Source: Klebsormidium nitens | Taxonomy: Eukaryota > Streptophyta > Klebsormidiophyceae > Klebsormidiales > Klebsormidiaceae | Assembly (NCBI GenBank): GCA_000708835.1 | Contig: DF237007.1 | Coordinates: 62,001 to 126,000 of the forward strand | Direction of reading: 5' to 3' | DNA: 64,000 bases | Shown: in pieces, positions 1-12,200 of the stretch | Numbering within the stretch: the stretch's first letter is position 1 | How the letters are laid out: each line of letters begins with the position of its first letter | Program-made: the position numbers and the translations under genes | Notes under the pieces: model-generated | The model's input: only the letters and a program-made list of their open reading frames with translations | Database searches by the model: none | What the model was told of the DNA's origin: nothing

Positions 1-396
1 GGAACAAGCTGGAACACCGAGTCTGGGATGATCAATATAAGACAAGTGCGAGGTAGGCAGGGAAGGAGCTGAAGCAGAAGCAATATGCGCAGAAAATGCT
101 TGCTGACCCGAAAATCTCTACCTTATGTCAATCAGCAACACGATTGCAAAAAGTTGTCGGGCAAGAAGTCTTATGCCCAAAAAGCCATTCATCGTTTTCT
201 GATCACAACAACAGCGCAATGCGCCGCCCCTCTGTCAGGGAAAGGCTGCAAAGGAGCCCAGCCTTGCAGAGACTCCTCCAACACCAACGAAGCTCGGGGC
301 AGAATCTACCATCGTTTCAATAAGCCACATGTCATTCTTGCTTCCGCAAAAAGGGACTTCTGTTGAAACAAACTGAGTGCCACAATTGACGCTCAC
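1..396. other. Intron or downstream part of the MAPR gene, no exon recognised
   Basis: A GTGAGC donor on the minus strand at 396-391 closes the last MAPR exon I can see. The family's final tail after the D-W-E motif should follow in the next exon. I could not find that tail on the minus strand here, so it probably lies beyond the left edge. Confidence 0.4.
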
Positions 397-1549
397 CGCT
401 TCCCAGTCGTTTAGAACGTCTATCTCCGCCAGGGTGAGCCCCTCGAGGTCCCCGTTAATGTCTTCCGGCTTGAATGACATCTTTGCGAGGGCGCGGCTGG
501 CGTCCCTGCAGGGGGGGGGGGAGATTGCTCTATTTTTAGCACAGAACTGAGATGTCTTAGTAGTGAAAGGTGTGGCGTTTGACTGTAAGTGGCTGACCAA
601 TCGCTGCCATCAAGGGCGGAGACAGCGGCCGCCCAAGATCTGTCAGTTTCTATCGCTGGGAGCTTGAGGGAGTGTTACATATGAAAGTTGAAATCTGAGG
701 GCTTCCTCCTCTTTTGATTCGCATTTGGGGAATCTGCTGATTGTTGTTGGCGGCAGATCAAAGCGAGATCTTTGCTTGACTGGATCAGAATGGACACTGA
801 AAATCATCTGTAGTGGCTACTGAACCTGGGGGGATTGCATATTGCAGCAGAGCAATTGCGATGTTTGACTTGGTAAAATCTACCTGATACAAGTCCACAC
901 CAAATGGAGCACAAGTCACACAATAATCCCAGATTACACCCTCTTTAGGTGAGAAAGAGTTGCAGAGTTTTTGAGGAGCACAAGGTGGTCAAGGGTAAAC
1001 CCTTGAACTGCTAAGTTCTGCAATGTACATCCTCAGATACAAGCCTTTATCAAAATCAATTGCTCACAGAAACGTCTTCCTTAGTGCCCCAGCACGGCAG
1101 GCAAGCAAAACCACGGCATTCTCAAGTTGCAGCAGAGAGTCCGGCTTCTGTCAATGATTGCTTTCGTGCTGGCACCTCGACTTTGATCTTATATGACAAT
1201 GCAGCAATTGGCTAGCTCACCGTCCAGCAAACGCACAGTACGGACCGTCGGGTGGCCCGTAGAAATCCTTGCCCTTGGTTACATCATAGATATTGCCCTT
1301 GATCGCCATCATGAGCGGCTTGGTGGGGTCCCTCCCATCATACTGCTCCAGCTCAAATGCTGTGATCTCCCCCACCTCAATTGACTCTATCACCGGTTCC
1401 GGTTCTTTCTCAGCCATGGCCTGTCTGCGCCCCCCGGGCTTTCGGATGAAGCGGAAGTAGACTGAGAGAAGCAGGAGCGCAACTGCGATGAAGGTACCAA
1501 GCGGGGACTCGAGGACTCCTTTGGATTTCGGGGCCTCCAGCTCGGCCAT
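397..1549 (-). CDS. Membrane-associated progesterone receptor (MAPR) / membrane steroid-binding protein, 3' end off window
   Basis: Cytochrome-b5-fold heme/steroid-binding protein anchored in the endomembrane system. Exons on the minus strand are 1549-1221 and 505-397, joined in frame across a GTGAGC donor and a CTGCAG acceptor. They give 146 residues before the next donor. Residues about 16-34 form a hydrophobic anchor (IAVALLLLSVYF). It is followed by an acidic stretch and the b5-like domain, with MAIKGNIYDV, the FYGP motif and GPYCAFAGRDASRALAKMS. Both tyrosines usual for the MAPR heme pocket (IYDV and FYGP) are present. The start at 1549 is chosen because it gives the typical short N-terminus before the anchor. 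An in-frame upstream codon would add about 43 atypical residues. The acceptor at 506-511 abuts a run of 11 pyrimidines (C) on the coding strand. The C-terminal exon is missing from the window. Confidence 0.85.
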
Positions 1550-1987
1550 TCGAGGGTTCTTTGGAAAGCTTTGAAGCCGCCTGTAGATGTAGAAGATTGC
1601 CCCTGACTTCTTCCAAGAGTTTGTCAACAGGCAGAAGCGACACACACACACACGCGCGACAGGCTCATGCTGCCGCACGAGACTCGAACCATTCGGACAG
1701 TGCGGACGGCCGCTGAAGCCGGTGCGGTAGGTCGAGTCCTAAACGTCTTCAACCATCCGGAGCCATTGGCTTGATGTGCATTGAAATTTTTGGAAGCGAA
1801 CGGTGTCCGCAAGTGTCCAAACAATGGCCAAGGCGGGCCCAAAACCCGGCGCAAGCCTGCATGGCCGCTTCAAGTTCTAGTGCGGCAAGCCCGGCCGCGG
1901 CGCCGATCGAGCCGCGCGCGCCGCGCGCATTCAACGTAAACCGTGACCAATGTCAAAGAACGCACTCAGCTGGAAGAATCAATCGCC
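1550..1987. other. Short spacer between divergent MAPR gene and membrane-protein pseudogene
   Basis: No gene is visible. It contains a short CA repeat near 1640-1655 and a GC-rich block at 1880-1935. It should hold the MAPR promoter and perhaps the former promoter of the pseudogene, but I see no convincing TATA box. Confidence 0.4.
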
Positions 1988-3071
1988 ATGGCAGGCGCTC
2001 CCTCTGCATTCGAGCTACCAGCCGCAGCAATGTCCTCTTCAGGCGGGTCCTTCTCTGCTCCCTCTTCCTCATGGCGACCTTCAGCGGCCGCGTGCGTGCG
2101 GCAAAGCCGCGTCAATTTGAAAAGACCATCGCAGGCATCATGATCAGGACAGTCAAACCGGAGGCCAGCGTTGGGGTCATGACCTTGCCTGACCCGGAGG
2201 TCATAAATGCGTATCTTCGCACCAACACGAGTCTAAAAAACATTCTCCTGCCTGACGATCCGCCGCTGCAGCTAATCAAGTGCGAGATCTATCTGATGTT
2301 TACAGGGGCTTTGTTCAGTTTCTACACGGCAGACCATCCAGGGGGTTGTGATGAGGCCCCTCATCCAGTCGTCAAAACACTGTTCTAACAGCGAGAAGTT
2401 CTGGAACTATGAGCTTCGGCGGTGGCTGTGCTCTTGGCCCCTACTAGTGACTCTTGCGGGTATTCACGCCTTCATCCTGACTCTGGTGTCCGAAGAGTAC
2501 CGCAACAGGATTGACATAGAGGTCGGTGTGCACGGAGAGCCCGTTGCATAGCTTTAGGGTGGTTCCTGCCACTCTGCGTTATTGGGGGCTTCGTCTTGGC
2601 GGTCAAGTGGACTGCAGTGCACGTGAATGCACTGCAGTCCATCTGCCAGACCCTGCAGAGGGCATCAACGGATTTCTGCACTCGAACAAGATCAGTCTGA
2701 CTCTTCATCGTTGCGTCGCTTTCCAATGGGAAAACCCCGGAACTCATTATCCGCTGTTCGAGTTTTACACTGGCATGCCCAAGAGCTTCTGCCCCCAGCT
2801 TTTTGCAGCAAAGGCTATCTACGCTGACTACTTGGATGAGCTTCCTGACAACTTCGCATTCGGCGGATATGGTCTCAAGGAAATCTTTCTCATACTGCCA
2901 GGGCGCTGGATCTTGTCAGGTGCCACACTCTTCGGCCTCACCCTCTTCTTGTGCGAGATTCCTTGTTTTATCGTCTTCATCTTTGCCGACTGGTGGCGAG
3001 CTGTAAGCAGAGCACCGAGTAGACCCTCGAACAGGCTTTGCAGAAAGTGCAAGCAGAATGTACCTGAATAG
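1988..3071 (+). pseudogene. Decayed tandem copy of the four-TM, two-ectodomain membrane protein
   Basis: The encoded fragments align along their whole length with the intact protein at 4257-5363. The order is a hydrophobic N-terminal segment, LPDPEVINAYLRTNTSLKN, FYTADHPGGCDEAP, WLCSWPLLVTLAGIHAF, a third membrane segment, FEFYTGMPKSFCPQLF and a last membrane segment. These pieces sit in different reading frames. The frame changes near 2020-2060, again near 2370-2390, near 2530-2550 and near 2640, with stops in between. No GT-AG introns explain the shifts, and the paralogue is intronless. I therefore call it a pseudogene. It is 1.2 kb upstream of, and co-oriented with, the intact copy, so local duplication followed by loss is the simplest history. 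A 13-bp inverted repeat lies exactly where the third and fourth frames meet. Confidence 0.75.
2609..2640. repeat. Perfect 13-bp inverted repeat with 6-base loop
   Basis: The arms GGACTGCAGTGCA and TGCACTGCAGTCC flank CGTGAA. The repeat sits inside the pseudogene where the intact paralogue has ordinary coding sequence (the loop after its third membrane segment). It coincides with a frame break. Confidence 0.8.
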
Positions 3072-4256
3072 TCAGCGAGCGAACAAAGATCTTCTTTTTA
3101 TTGTATGTTCGGCAAAAGTGGCCCTGCTAAGGCAATTCTCTGTCAAGCGCAGACCTGGGACCGGACTTGCAGACAACTTGCTTATGTACGTGTTCCTGTA
3201 GATACATATCTGGACACAGGAATGTTTTTCTTGTCGTGTATCAACCTTCTGCAAAGTAGAAGGCTTTGACGTACACGTCGTGGCCGCGTCATAGGGCTCA
3301 TTCTTATATTCAGACGGCTCTTGATATCTTGCTGTCCAACGTCACTCTCCTTGCCTCACAGATGACTTATTGTGATCATCATATTATCATGAATGAGCCT
3401 CGTAACATTGATACCAATGCAGAATGAATGGAATCGACGCATCTCGTGCTGGGAAAGAGGGGCTCGTGCGGCCGGGTATTCCATGCGTGTCTAGATTTAC
3501 TTCTAACAACCCAGGAGGTTACGCCCTGCTTCTTGCATACTTTGAACCTCCCAATTAATGTGATTGTCTTACGACTTCGCATCTCCTTTGGATGTACATG
3601 TCTGCAACTCAAATAGCGCGTGCTCGGTTAAGTGCAACTGCGAAGCTAGTGCATCTTGCATCTTACACGTGTGTCCCTACTGTTCAACTACAGGCTTCAC
3701 ATGCAATTTCGTATCAGAGATGGAACAAATCGAGGAAAGCCCATGCTCAATTTCAGGACTCGATTTACGTGCACCTTCCCAAGTTTCCGACTGGGAACAG
3801 GATATATAGCGGCTAACTGAGAACCCGAAGTCGTAGAGTGAGAAACGCAAACCGCCTGCGCGCATTGACTAGCCTTCGTGACGTCATGGGGCCAAGCTAG
3901 CGCGTGGTTTTTATCAGGGATTCCCCCTCAACCGGGTCGTCAAGATCCCTGATACCTGGAATATGCCCGGGACAGCCTGAACGCTTTGAAAGTACCTAGT
4001 ACTGGCGGAAGCAAATAGAATCAAGCGCCCGGTAGACACATGCGTGCCCCCTGTCTTCTGCCAAGTGTCTTGTTCGGCAGGTCACCTCTGCACCAGTGTA
4101 AGCTGACAAGGATCAGAAGGACCGAACATTAAAACACCACTTCGTCTCCGGCTGGCTGTCTCCATCTTGAAAGTGCACAGCGGTCTCATGCGGCGTTGAA
4201 TCATAGTTTCATCCTGTCCTGCAGGAGCGCAAGGAGCAACTTTGCAAGCAATAGCC
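3072..4256. other. Spacer between the tandem membrane-protein copies
   Basis: About 1.2 kb without a supportable gene. It must hold the 3' end of the pseudogene and the promoter of the intact copy. A TATATAG-like stretch near 3803 is about 450 bases from the start codon, too far to assign with confidence. Confidence 0.4.
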
Positions 4257-5363
4257 ATGGCTGCCAACAGCTTCTGCTTTCGTGCTGGCCCCCACAGCCC
4301 CATACTTCTCGGCCTGCTCTTCTTTAGCTCCCTCATTCTCGCCATCTCTTGCAGAAGCATCCAGGCTACCACGCACAGCCTGCCAGGAGACACCAGCAGA
4401 ACGATGCTCGCCTCCGAGGACTTCTGGAACATGAGCCTACCGGATCCTGACGTCATCAACGCGTATCTCCGCAGCAACACGTCGCTCAGGAACAGCCTCC
4501 TGCCTGGGACTCCTCCCCTGCAGCTTATCAAGTGCCACGTGTACCTCATGCAGACGGGGAATTTGTTCAACTTCTACACGGCAGACCACCCGGGGGGGTG
4601 TGAAGAGGCCCCTCGCACAGCGCTCAAACCCATGAGCTCCTATTCCGCCAGCGAGATATTCTGGACGCTTACTTTTCCGAGATGGCTGTGCTTCTGGCCT
4701 TTCCTCCTGGCCCTTGGGTTTGTTCACTTCGTCCTACTGTCACGACTTAATGAAACATACGAGCGGCGAAAGCGATCTGGCGTTTTGACTGCTGCCGAAG
4801 AGAAGGCAGCAGGATTCTTCTTCGTTGCTGCATTCGCTTTGTTGTACGGTAGCTTGTTTGGGGGCTTCATATTCGCCGTCGGATGGACCGATACAGAGGA
4901 GCTGTACCCTCAGCTTTTGCCAGATCCTGCGAGCAACATCAACTCGATATTCCAAACGAGCAACGTTAGCCTAAACTTGCACGTCTGCAACGCGACTTCT
5001 CCACTAACGGGACGGGACGTGACCCTTTTCCAGTTCTACACGGGCATGCCACAGAGCTTCTGCTCTCAGCTCCTGGAAGCGAAGGCCGTCTATGGAGACT
5101 TTCTGGACCATCTTCCGGACGAAGTCAGGTTCGATTACACCACCGGACCTGCATTCTTCCCGATTGTGGGGCGCTCTGTCATTTTAGCCGCCGCCATCTA
5201 TGGGTGGGCTCTGTTAGTGATAGAGGCAATCTATGTGATTGCTATCACTCTCAATCAACGGTCTAACGTCTCCGAAAGAGAGGTCGAAGCCGTCCTAGCT
5301 CAAGAGTTAGACATGGTAGAACAATTGTTTGGGGATCATAAGCAAGACGCAGATCTTCCCTAG
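4257..5363 (+). CDS. Four-pass membrane protein with two related luminal/extracellular modules, unknown family
   Basis: Intronless, 368 residues. The start at 4257 is in a good context (AGCCATGGC); an in-frame codon 15 bases upstream is not needed. Predicted membrane segments are at about 15-31 (possibly a signal anchor), 143-161, 186-208 and 307-332. Two soluble parts resemble each other: residues 61-115 and 221-269. Each begins LPDP, has an N-[TV]-S glycosylation site, then a cysteine (C93, C244), an F-x-F-Y-T-[AG] motif (FNFYTA, FQFYTG), proline two to three residues later and a second cysteine (C115, C269). This suggests an internal duplication with one disulfide per module, facing the lumen or outside. 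NMS, NTS, NVS and NAT sequons support exposure there. The C-terminal 40 residues are charged and probably cytosolic. I do not recognise the family. A decayed paralogue lies just upstream. No function can be assigned. Confidence 0.8.
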   Translation: MAANSFCFRAGPHSPILLGLLFFSSLILAISCRSIQATTHSLPGDTSRTMLASEDFWNMSLPDPDVINAYLRSNTSLRNSLLPGTPPLQLIKCHVYLMQTGNLFNFYTADHPGGCEEAPRTALKPMSSYSASEIFWTLTFPRWLCFWPFLLALGFVHFVLLSRLNETYERRKRSGVLTAAEEKAAGFFFVAAFALLYGSLFGGFIFAVGWTDTEELYPQLLPDPASNINSIFQTSNVSLNLHVCNATSPLTGRDVTLFQFYTGMPQSFCSQLLEAKAVYGDFLDHLPDEVRFDYTTGPAFFPIVGRSVILAAAIYGWALLVIEAIYVIAITLNQRSNVSEREVEAVLAQELDMVEQLFGDHKQDADLP

Positions 5364-6299
5364 CTAAGCAGTGCCGTCTGTTAACGGCCAACTGGAGGGG
5401 AACTGGATAGTTGTCTGACCTTATGGACTTGCAGGAGACGATGTCTGACGACTCTGCTGGTTAGTCGCTCGACTTGCAGATGTACCTCTGCCTATATGGG
5501 TGCAGTTTTCTCATTCATGGCCCTGCTTCTAAACCCAGAAGACTCGATTGGACATGTGCTGCTCTTTAATCTATCACGCCAAACTTGTGAAAACCCAGTC
5601 GTTTTCTAAGATCGGCCGAGGTACACTTAACTCATCATTGCAGGCATGTACATGAAAGTGGGAATATTGTTCGAGTCCTCGATCTACGTGCGACATTTGC
5701 AGTAAAAGACATGCAAAGGGATCTGGTTGGAGTAGATGAACGTACTACGGGCCCTAGTCTCGTGGAGCAGAACTAAGATAGATTGACACATGCATGTGCG
5801 GACGCAAGGTCAAGATCGTCTATACACGTTGACTCCATGTATCTTTCAATAGGCAATCTAATGCATGATGCAACTCACACTTTTTTATTGCATCTGATCG
5901 AGATGCTTACAAAGCTCAATCAAAAGTTCTGTTCGGTACAAGAGGGTACACATGTTGGGTCTGTAGCATGCGCATGCAGTCTATCCTAAAGTCGAACAGC
6001 TAGCTTGCAACCTAAACTTTTCAGAGCCTAGCTCTTCCTACTGGTACAAACCCTTAAACCTACAATTAAGCGTAGCTGCAAGCGTGTAGCACGAAGCAAT
6101 CAACCAACACTGTTATACACAACGTCTTCATCCGCTCCAATAGCATAAAATCCGGGTCCTCAGATGGCTCGCTCTGATTCACACTACTATGCACAACCAA
6201 TCCTAATGAGCTCTTTCGAACCACAACACAAGACCGTTAACATCCGTTCGTCCAACTCATCCTTTGACACCATCCCAAAGGGGGCCCTGGGCAAAGGCC
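5364..6299. other. Gene-free spacer, 3' flank of convergent genes
   Basis: The membrane-protein gene and CHLD converge here. Nothing coding is supportable. It should hold both 3' untranslated regions. Confidence 0.45.
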
Positions 6300-9200
6300 T
6301 TACATCCCCGCCATGGTGTCAAGCACGGTGGACGTAATACTCTCCGCGCTCACGTCCGGCAGCGGGAAGTATCTCCCGCTTCCGGCGCGCGCGATCTCCT
6401 CCCCAAACGACTCCTGCCGCCACCGCTCGGGGTCGATCACCAGCAGGTTCACGTTTTTCTGCATCAGGGGCGTAAGTTTAGAGTAAGTACTATGGCGTTT
6501 ATCACAGATGGAACGCTGATCCTCAAAGCGTCTTGATTTTGTTCTTTTCGACGTGCACTGCAGCGAGAAGATGTCAAACGTAGGACGGACGTACTAAGGT
6601 CGTATGGAGGAGCGGCTACTATCACGATTTTGACGACTTCTAGAACACATATCCGTCAGACGTGAAAAACGCCAACCGTATGGATCTTCAAGGGCGAGCG
6701 CCGTTATAGAGCGATCTTTCTGCTTGACTTAGTGTGTTCGAAGGTGGTGTCACCATTTCCCACTCGTGATGCACTTCGTGGTTTCGTCCATTCGGAATCG
6801 TGAATGTCAAAGTGAAAATCAGAGTAGTCAAGAATGTGACCTTTACCTGGTCACCGATAACCCGCGCCACGTCCAAAACCTCCTGCTGGACGTCCGCCAT
6901 CGTGTTCTGCGCCGACCGGAAGAAGGCGGACGCCCACGTAGCGCCGTACGAGAGCCGCGTGCCCTTCTTCCCGGACAGGCTCACGTTCGGGTCCGCGTCC
7001 GTAATCGCGACTATTAACACCTTCTCCACCTCGCGCCGTTTCTGCGCGGCTAACCCGGTTTCTAACCCGGTTAGCAGCGCCCGGGCGATCGGGGTTCGGC
7101 CGCCGGTTTGCGAAATAAGTTCGACGCACTTTCGGGCTTCTTGGACGGAGCGGGTGGGAGGGAGGAGAACGGTGGCCCCGCTTTTGGCGAACTGGATGAT
7201 GGCGACTTGGTCCCGGTTAACGTAAACCCGGTCGAGGAGCTGGATAACCGCGCCGCGCACGCTGTGGAGGAAGGCCTCCATGCTGCACGAAGTGTACGAA
7301 GACAAGTTTAGAGACAGGACCAAACCATGGCCTTGGGTCAGAATGCCCTCAAAAGCCTTGGAAGGACGCCTCCTTGTTCTGAAGGAACCGAAATATGCGC
7401 AAACGGGTCGAAGAATGTCAGGATCAAAAGCTGAGATGGCCGAGAAAGACAAGCAGATCCTAACGGTCACGCAGCCAGAGGGTTGACTTACAAGCAACAA
7501 GGGAGTGTCAACGAGCAAACGAAAGGCCTGACGAAGAACGCACTAGCAAGGGATAGCAAAGAGAAAATGGAGAGAAGCGAGCTCGTGCACTTATGAACTG
7601 GCCATTTTTTCCAATCTGCATCTTACGTTGATTCATCCTAATATACGTATTGTGAAGCAGACAACACTTCTCGTACGACCTGCAAAAGAAACACTAAATA
7701 GCAGAGTAAGATCGTGCTCCGTGATGCCGTACCTGCCGCTTGTGTCGACCACAAACACGACCAGGTTTGTCGCCTTCCGGATCCGCTTCTTCTCCCGTAT
7801 GTCCTCCATCCGCACCTGCACCTTTACCCGACTCTCGCCCCGGTTTTTCCGCTCCCTTTCCGCCAGTCTCGCCTGCTGGTGCGGCGCGGAAGCTCTAAGC
7901 GTCGCGTCGACCGCGACGCGACTCATCTCCGGAACCGCCGCCCGGGGGAAGATGGACTTGACGTACCGGCCCCGGAGCGTGGATTCCGCCAGGTTCTTCC
8001 GGTTCCGCCCGACCTTTCCGCGCGACTCGTCCTTGGCGAGCTTCCGCTTGCCCATCAGCTGCAGCATTTTGAGCAGCTCCGGGTCGGCCACTTCGCCCGC
8101 GCGCGAGAGGGTGAACTTGGACGGGAGTGCGCCCACCTGCAGCAGTAAGGAGACTGTAGGGTCAGCATTCGCACAGCGACGGTCGTCGGGTCCTGACCTG
8201 CATTAAGCGCCGTTCCGAGACGAACCGATGATTCAGGATGCGAACAGAAAGAGGCCAGGCTTGCACGTCCGGGACGCGCCACGACGCAAATTGAAATACT
8301 TGGTCAAGACGAGCCATGCCAAGGGCTCTGATCAAGGCGACCCAGTAGAATGTCCGTTTATGACGGCATGCACGTTTTGTCCAGAGTGACCCTGAAACAT
8401 CGATGGGAATCTAGACAAGTCTCTCGATCGCACATCAAGTGTAAGCTGCTCTCACAGCAACACATAGTGGGCTTCGCCGATTCGTCGTCGACTTGGAAGA
8501 CTCTCGCAGCGGATACTCCCGCGCAGAGACCGCGCAGGTCCTAATGAATATGGAGGAGAGGCAATAAACATGCAAGGCAAATCCCTCTGAAAGGCCCACA
8601 GTGTCTGCACTTGCACTTACCTGAGGCCCCTCCCCTTCTTCGCTGGTTCCCATCTCCCCCGCGCCTTCCCGCCCCCCCTCCTCGTTCTTCTCTCCGCCCT
8701 CGCTTTTCTGGTCGAAAGTCACCTTCTCCCGGTCGTCCGTTCCGCCGGAACCCCCGGAATCCGGCGACGAGTCCTTGTTCTTGAACCCCAGACTAAGCTG
8801 CGACATCGCCGCTACCGCGACAGCGGGGTTGTCGTCCTTTTGCGCGGCGGCAAGCGTTTTCTCGAGCGCGCTTTTCTGCTGGAAAAGCCGCCGGAGAGCG
8901 GAACGCTTCCGGTCCCACGAGCGGAACGGCGGAACGGGCCCCGGTTGGGAAAGCGAGTCGGCCTCTTCGGGCGCGACGAGTTGGAGGTGGGACGCCAGCT
9001 CGGTGATGAGAGAGATGAGAGCTTCGGCGTCATCGGGATCCATGGCTGCATAACAAAAACAACCGTATGTTTGATTGCACACATCAGTGGTCATCCGTCG
9101 TCACCAATTCAAGAAGAAGGTGTAGATGAGGGCATGGCAAGGGGACAAAAGTAGTTCTATCATGTAAAGGAAAACAACGTGCTTTTGTCCAAACCTCGAA

Positions 9201-12200
9201 AAACGGATAAGCCGCAGAATAATCAGCCGTTAACCACTAATGGTCAGTCGTAAATATCCATCGAGCGAACATGGCGCTGTGGTTAAGGACAACCCCAACG
9301 GCGGATGTATGATCTGCCGTCAAGCGAAGCAACGCCCGGAACGAGCCTAGCACGAAAGGCGCTTCAACGAGCGACCGGAAAGAAAAGTTCTTTAGTTGTC
9401 CATCCAAGCTGGGAGTGCGTCGGCGACACGCGGCGTGACGCTTTCAGTCCTAACGCTGACTAGCGCAAGTCAGAGTCTCTGTAGGCCACTTTCAAGACGA
9501 AAACCCGGTCCAAAAGAAACCCTCCAGTCTTTTTTGCATTTTTTCCAAAGAATGTCAATCTCCAGTCGCTATCGGTAACTTTTCTGTTTCGTCTTTCTAC
9601 TGAGCACCTTCAACAACTTTTCTATCCTCACCTTTCAGCTGCTCCTCAGTCGTCCCTTCCTCGAGTCCCCGTAGAGTCTCCATGGCCCCCGCCCGCACTT
9701 CCAACGCCTTCAACACCTCGGGCGAGACTTCCCCGGTCGCTTGCTCGTGCGCGATCGCCTCTGCTGCTGCCCGGTCGAACCGCCCAGGAGCTGGCTTTTC
9801 CTCCTCTGCAGAAATACAAGCTCGCACTTCTTCGCGTATATGACACAAGGAACAGTACTATGTACGACTGTCCACATGACTTCAATTGTAGTGCCATAAC
9901 GACTTTTTCTGGATTGGATCTTTCGTTTCAGTGGAAAAATGGCCATAAAGACCTCAACAACATCAAAGAAGATATAAGCGAAGTGTTCAGATGTGAGTAC
10001 GTTGCAAAGCGTTCTCCATGCTCTGGTCGACCTGTTCACAAGAACGAGCCCAGAACTTGTCAAACGGAACGAAAGTATCCAGACTCTTCGGAACGGGCGA
10101 TCAACCCAGAGTCCTCTCGGCTTACTTACTCGCTACCCCTTACCAAGATGAAGCAAGCCGGAACTCCAAAGAACAGTTTCTTCGAAAACTCCCCCTCACC
10201 TTCCTCTTCTCCGTCCTCCTCCGTCTCCACCTCCTTGCTCCGCGGCAGCACCGCCAGCTGTACCGCCGCCCTCAGATCCTCCGCACTTACTGCCCGGGCG
10301 CCCCTCAGCGCGGCATGTGCCTTCGCCACGCGCGCCGCAAACGCTTCCGCCCGGTGACCCTCGCATTGGCCACGGATCGCCTCTTGAACCAAGTACCGGG
10401 TTTGCTCGGAGGAAAGAGTGACGCCCTCACGGAGAATCTCCTGACCCCTCGCGACGATGTTACGGAGATTCGCTTCTGGGTCGGGGGATTGTACCGGTCG
10501 GATAGGGCCGTCCGAGAAGCCCAGCACGCGGTCGACGGCCTCCGGGCGCCATTCGAAAGCGGGCCGCGCCTTTCCGTTGCTGTGTCCGTTTCTATTTCCG
10601 GTTCCGTTTCCGTTTCCGTTTTCGTCGGCCTTCTCACTTGCGGCTTTAGCCCCGTTCTGGCCCCTCGTTTCAACGGCATGCTGGTCTGTAGCCAAAGCTC
10701 GAGCGCCGTTTCCGTTGCTGACATCGTTCTGTCTTTTCCCTCGACTACTAGAGAATATGCCCCGCAATCCAAACCAAGGGCTGCCATTTCCAGTTTCTTT
10801 CTTAGCCCCGTTGCCTCCATTCTCTCTCGCCTGGGCAGCTTTCGTACCCGTCCCCCTGACACTCGTTCCGTTCACATGCTTTCCGCTCATATTCACTCCG
10901 TTCGTACTTGTTCCGTTCGCCGTCGTCCCATTCTCACTGGCCCGATTCACACCCGTTCCCTTCCCTTCGGCTCCATTTGAAGCCCTCAAAACTTTCGACT
11001 CTACTCCCTTTACAGCAACTCGCCCGTTCCCCTCCCTAGCCCCTGCACTTCCATTCTCACCAACACTCATCCTCCCGTTCTCAACCGGCTTGCTTCTCCC
11101 ATTTTCATGCCCGGTCAGTTCAGAAGCGTCTCCGGACTTCGAAACCGGTAGTCCAAAACGCGCGGTTCGAATCGGACCGTCCGCAGTCGCCACGTGCATG
11201 GCGAGTCGATCGAGTAAATGCGGCCGCATCTCCCCCTCTTCGGGGTCCCACGTGGCAATCACTGCAGCGGGGCGGCAGGGGTGCCACACGCTGAGGCCCT
11301 CCCGCTCAATTGCGTTGTAACCAAGGTCGACTGCAGACGAACGGTGTTGAAAGTCAGAGTTAAACGCTTTTCAAATGGACGCTTCGATTCCACGAGAGGA
11401 GTGTTCCTAATGAGTGAAAATTGAGGGATCGTTTGGATTCGAGGATCATTTGTTGCCCCACCGAGCGGTTCTGCCAGAAAGACGTGACACAATGAGAGGA
11501 AGTACTGGTAGATAGTCCGAGAGTACAAGATGGCCCACTCTTTCACCTAGGCATTGTCCACAAGAATCGAGAAGGCGTATATGTCGTTTGAAGAAGCATT
11601 CACAAAATTCACACCAAACAAGACAAGACCACACAGAAAAAGTTCAATATTAACAGCCTTGAGGTTGCTCAAAGTAGCACACTTCAAAAAGCAGGGTTTT
11701 ATGAGTAGATATTTGTAGACTCACTTGCATTGAAGAGAAGATTTGCAACCCCTTCATCTAGCAAGTTGAGGTTATCAACGTACAACACCCCCCGATGCGC
11801 CTCTGCCAACAGCCCGGGTTGGAAAGCCGCCCTTCCGCCTTGCAGCGACTTCTCAAGGTCAACGCTGCCCAGTAGCCGGTCTTCGGTCACGTTCAAGGGC
11901 ACCTGGCAAGTGCATGACAGGTGTCAACGAGATCTTGTACACGTTATGCTTTGAAAGTCGACTTCAGATCTTGAGAGAATTGTCGAATTGACCCAACCGG
12001 GAGCATAAGACAGTTTCGTGGATTAAGGCACGACACGGCCTGCGCCCGCTTCACCGAAAACACATCACGAGTGCTTAGGTCAAGAGGCACGGCTTTTGTG
12101 AGCACTGCAAAACAAAACCTAGACGGTGGGACGCGCCTAAAATACTGCCCTTGGGTACATGCTTGTAATTTCGCTTGCACGGCGTCTACCGTGCGCTTCG

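Noticed and set aside
1675-1760. tRNA-like GGTTCGAGTC on the minus strand
   Set aside because: No acceptor, D-arm or anticodon stems can be folded around it. It falls just upstream of the MAPR start.
10457-11320. Long open frame (287 codons) on the plus strand
   Set aside because: It is antisense to CHLD exon 3. The openness comes from the hexanucleotide composition, and the minus strand encodes recognisable AAA+ motifs.
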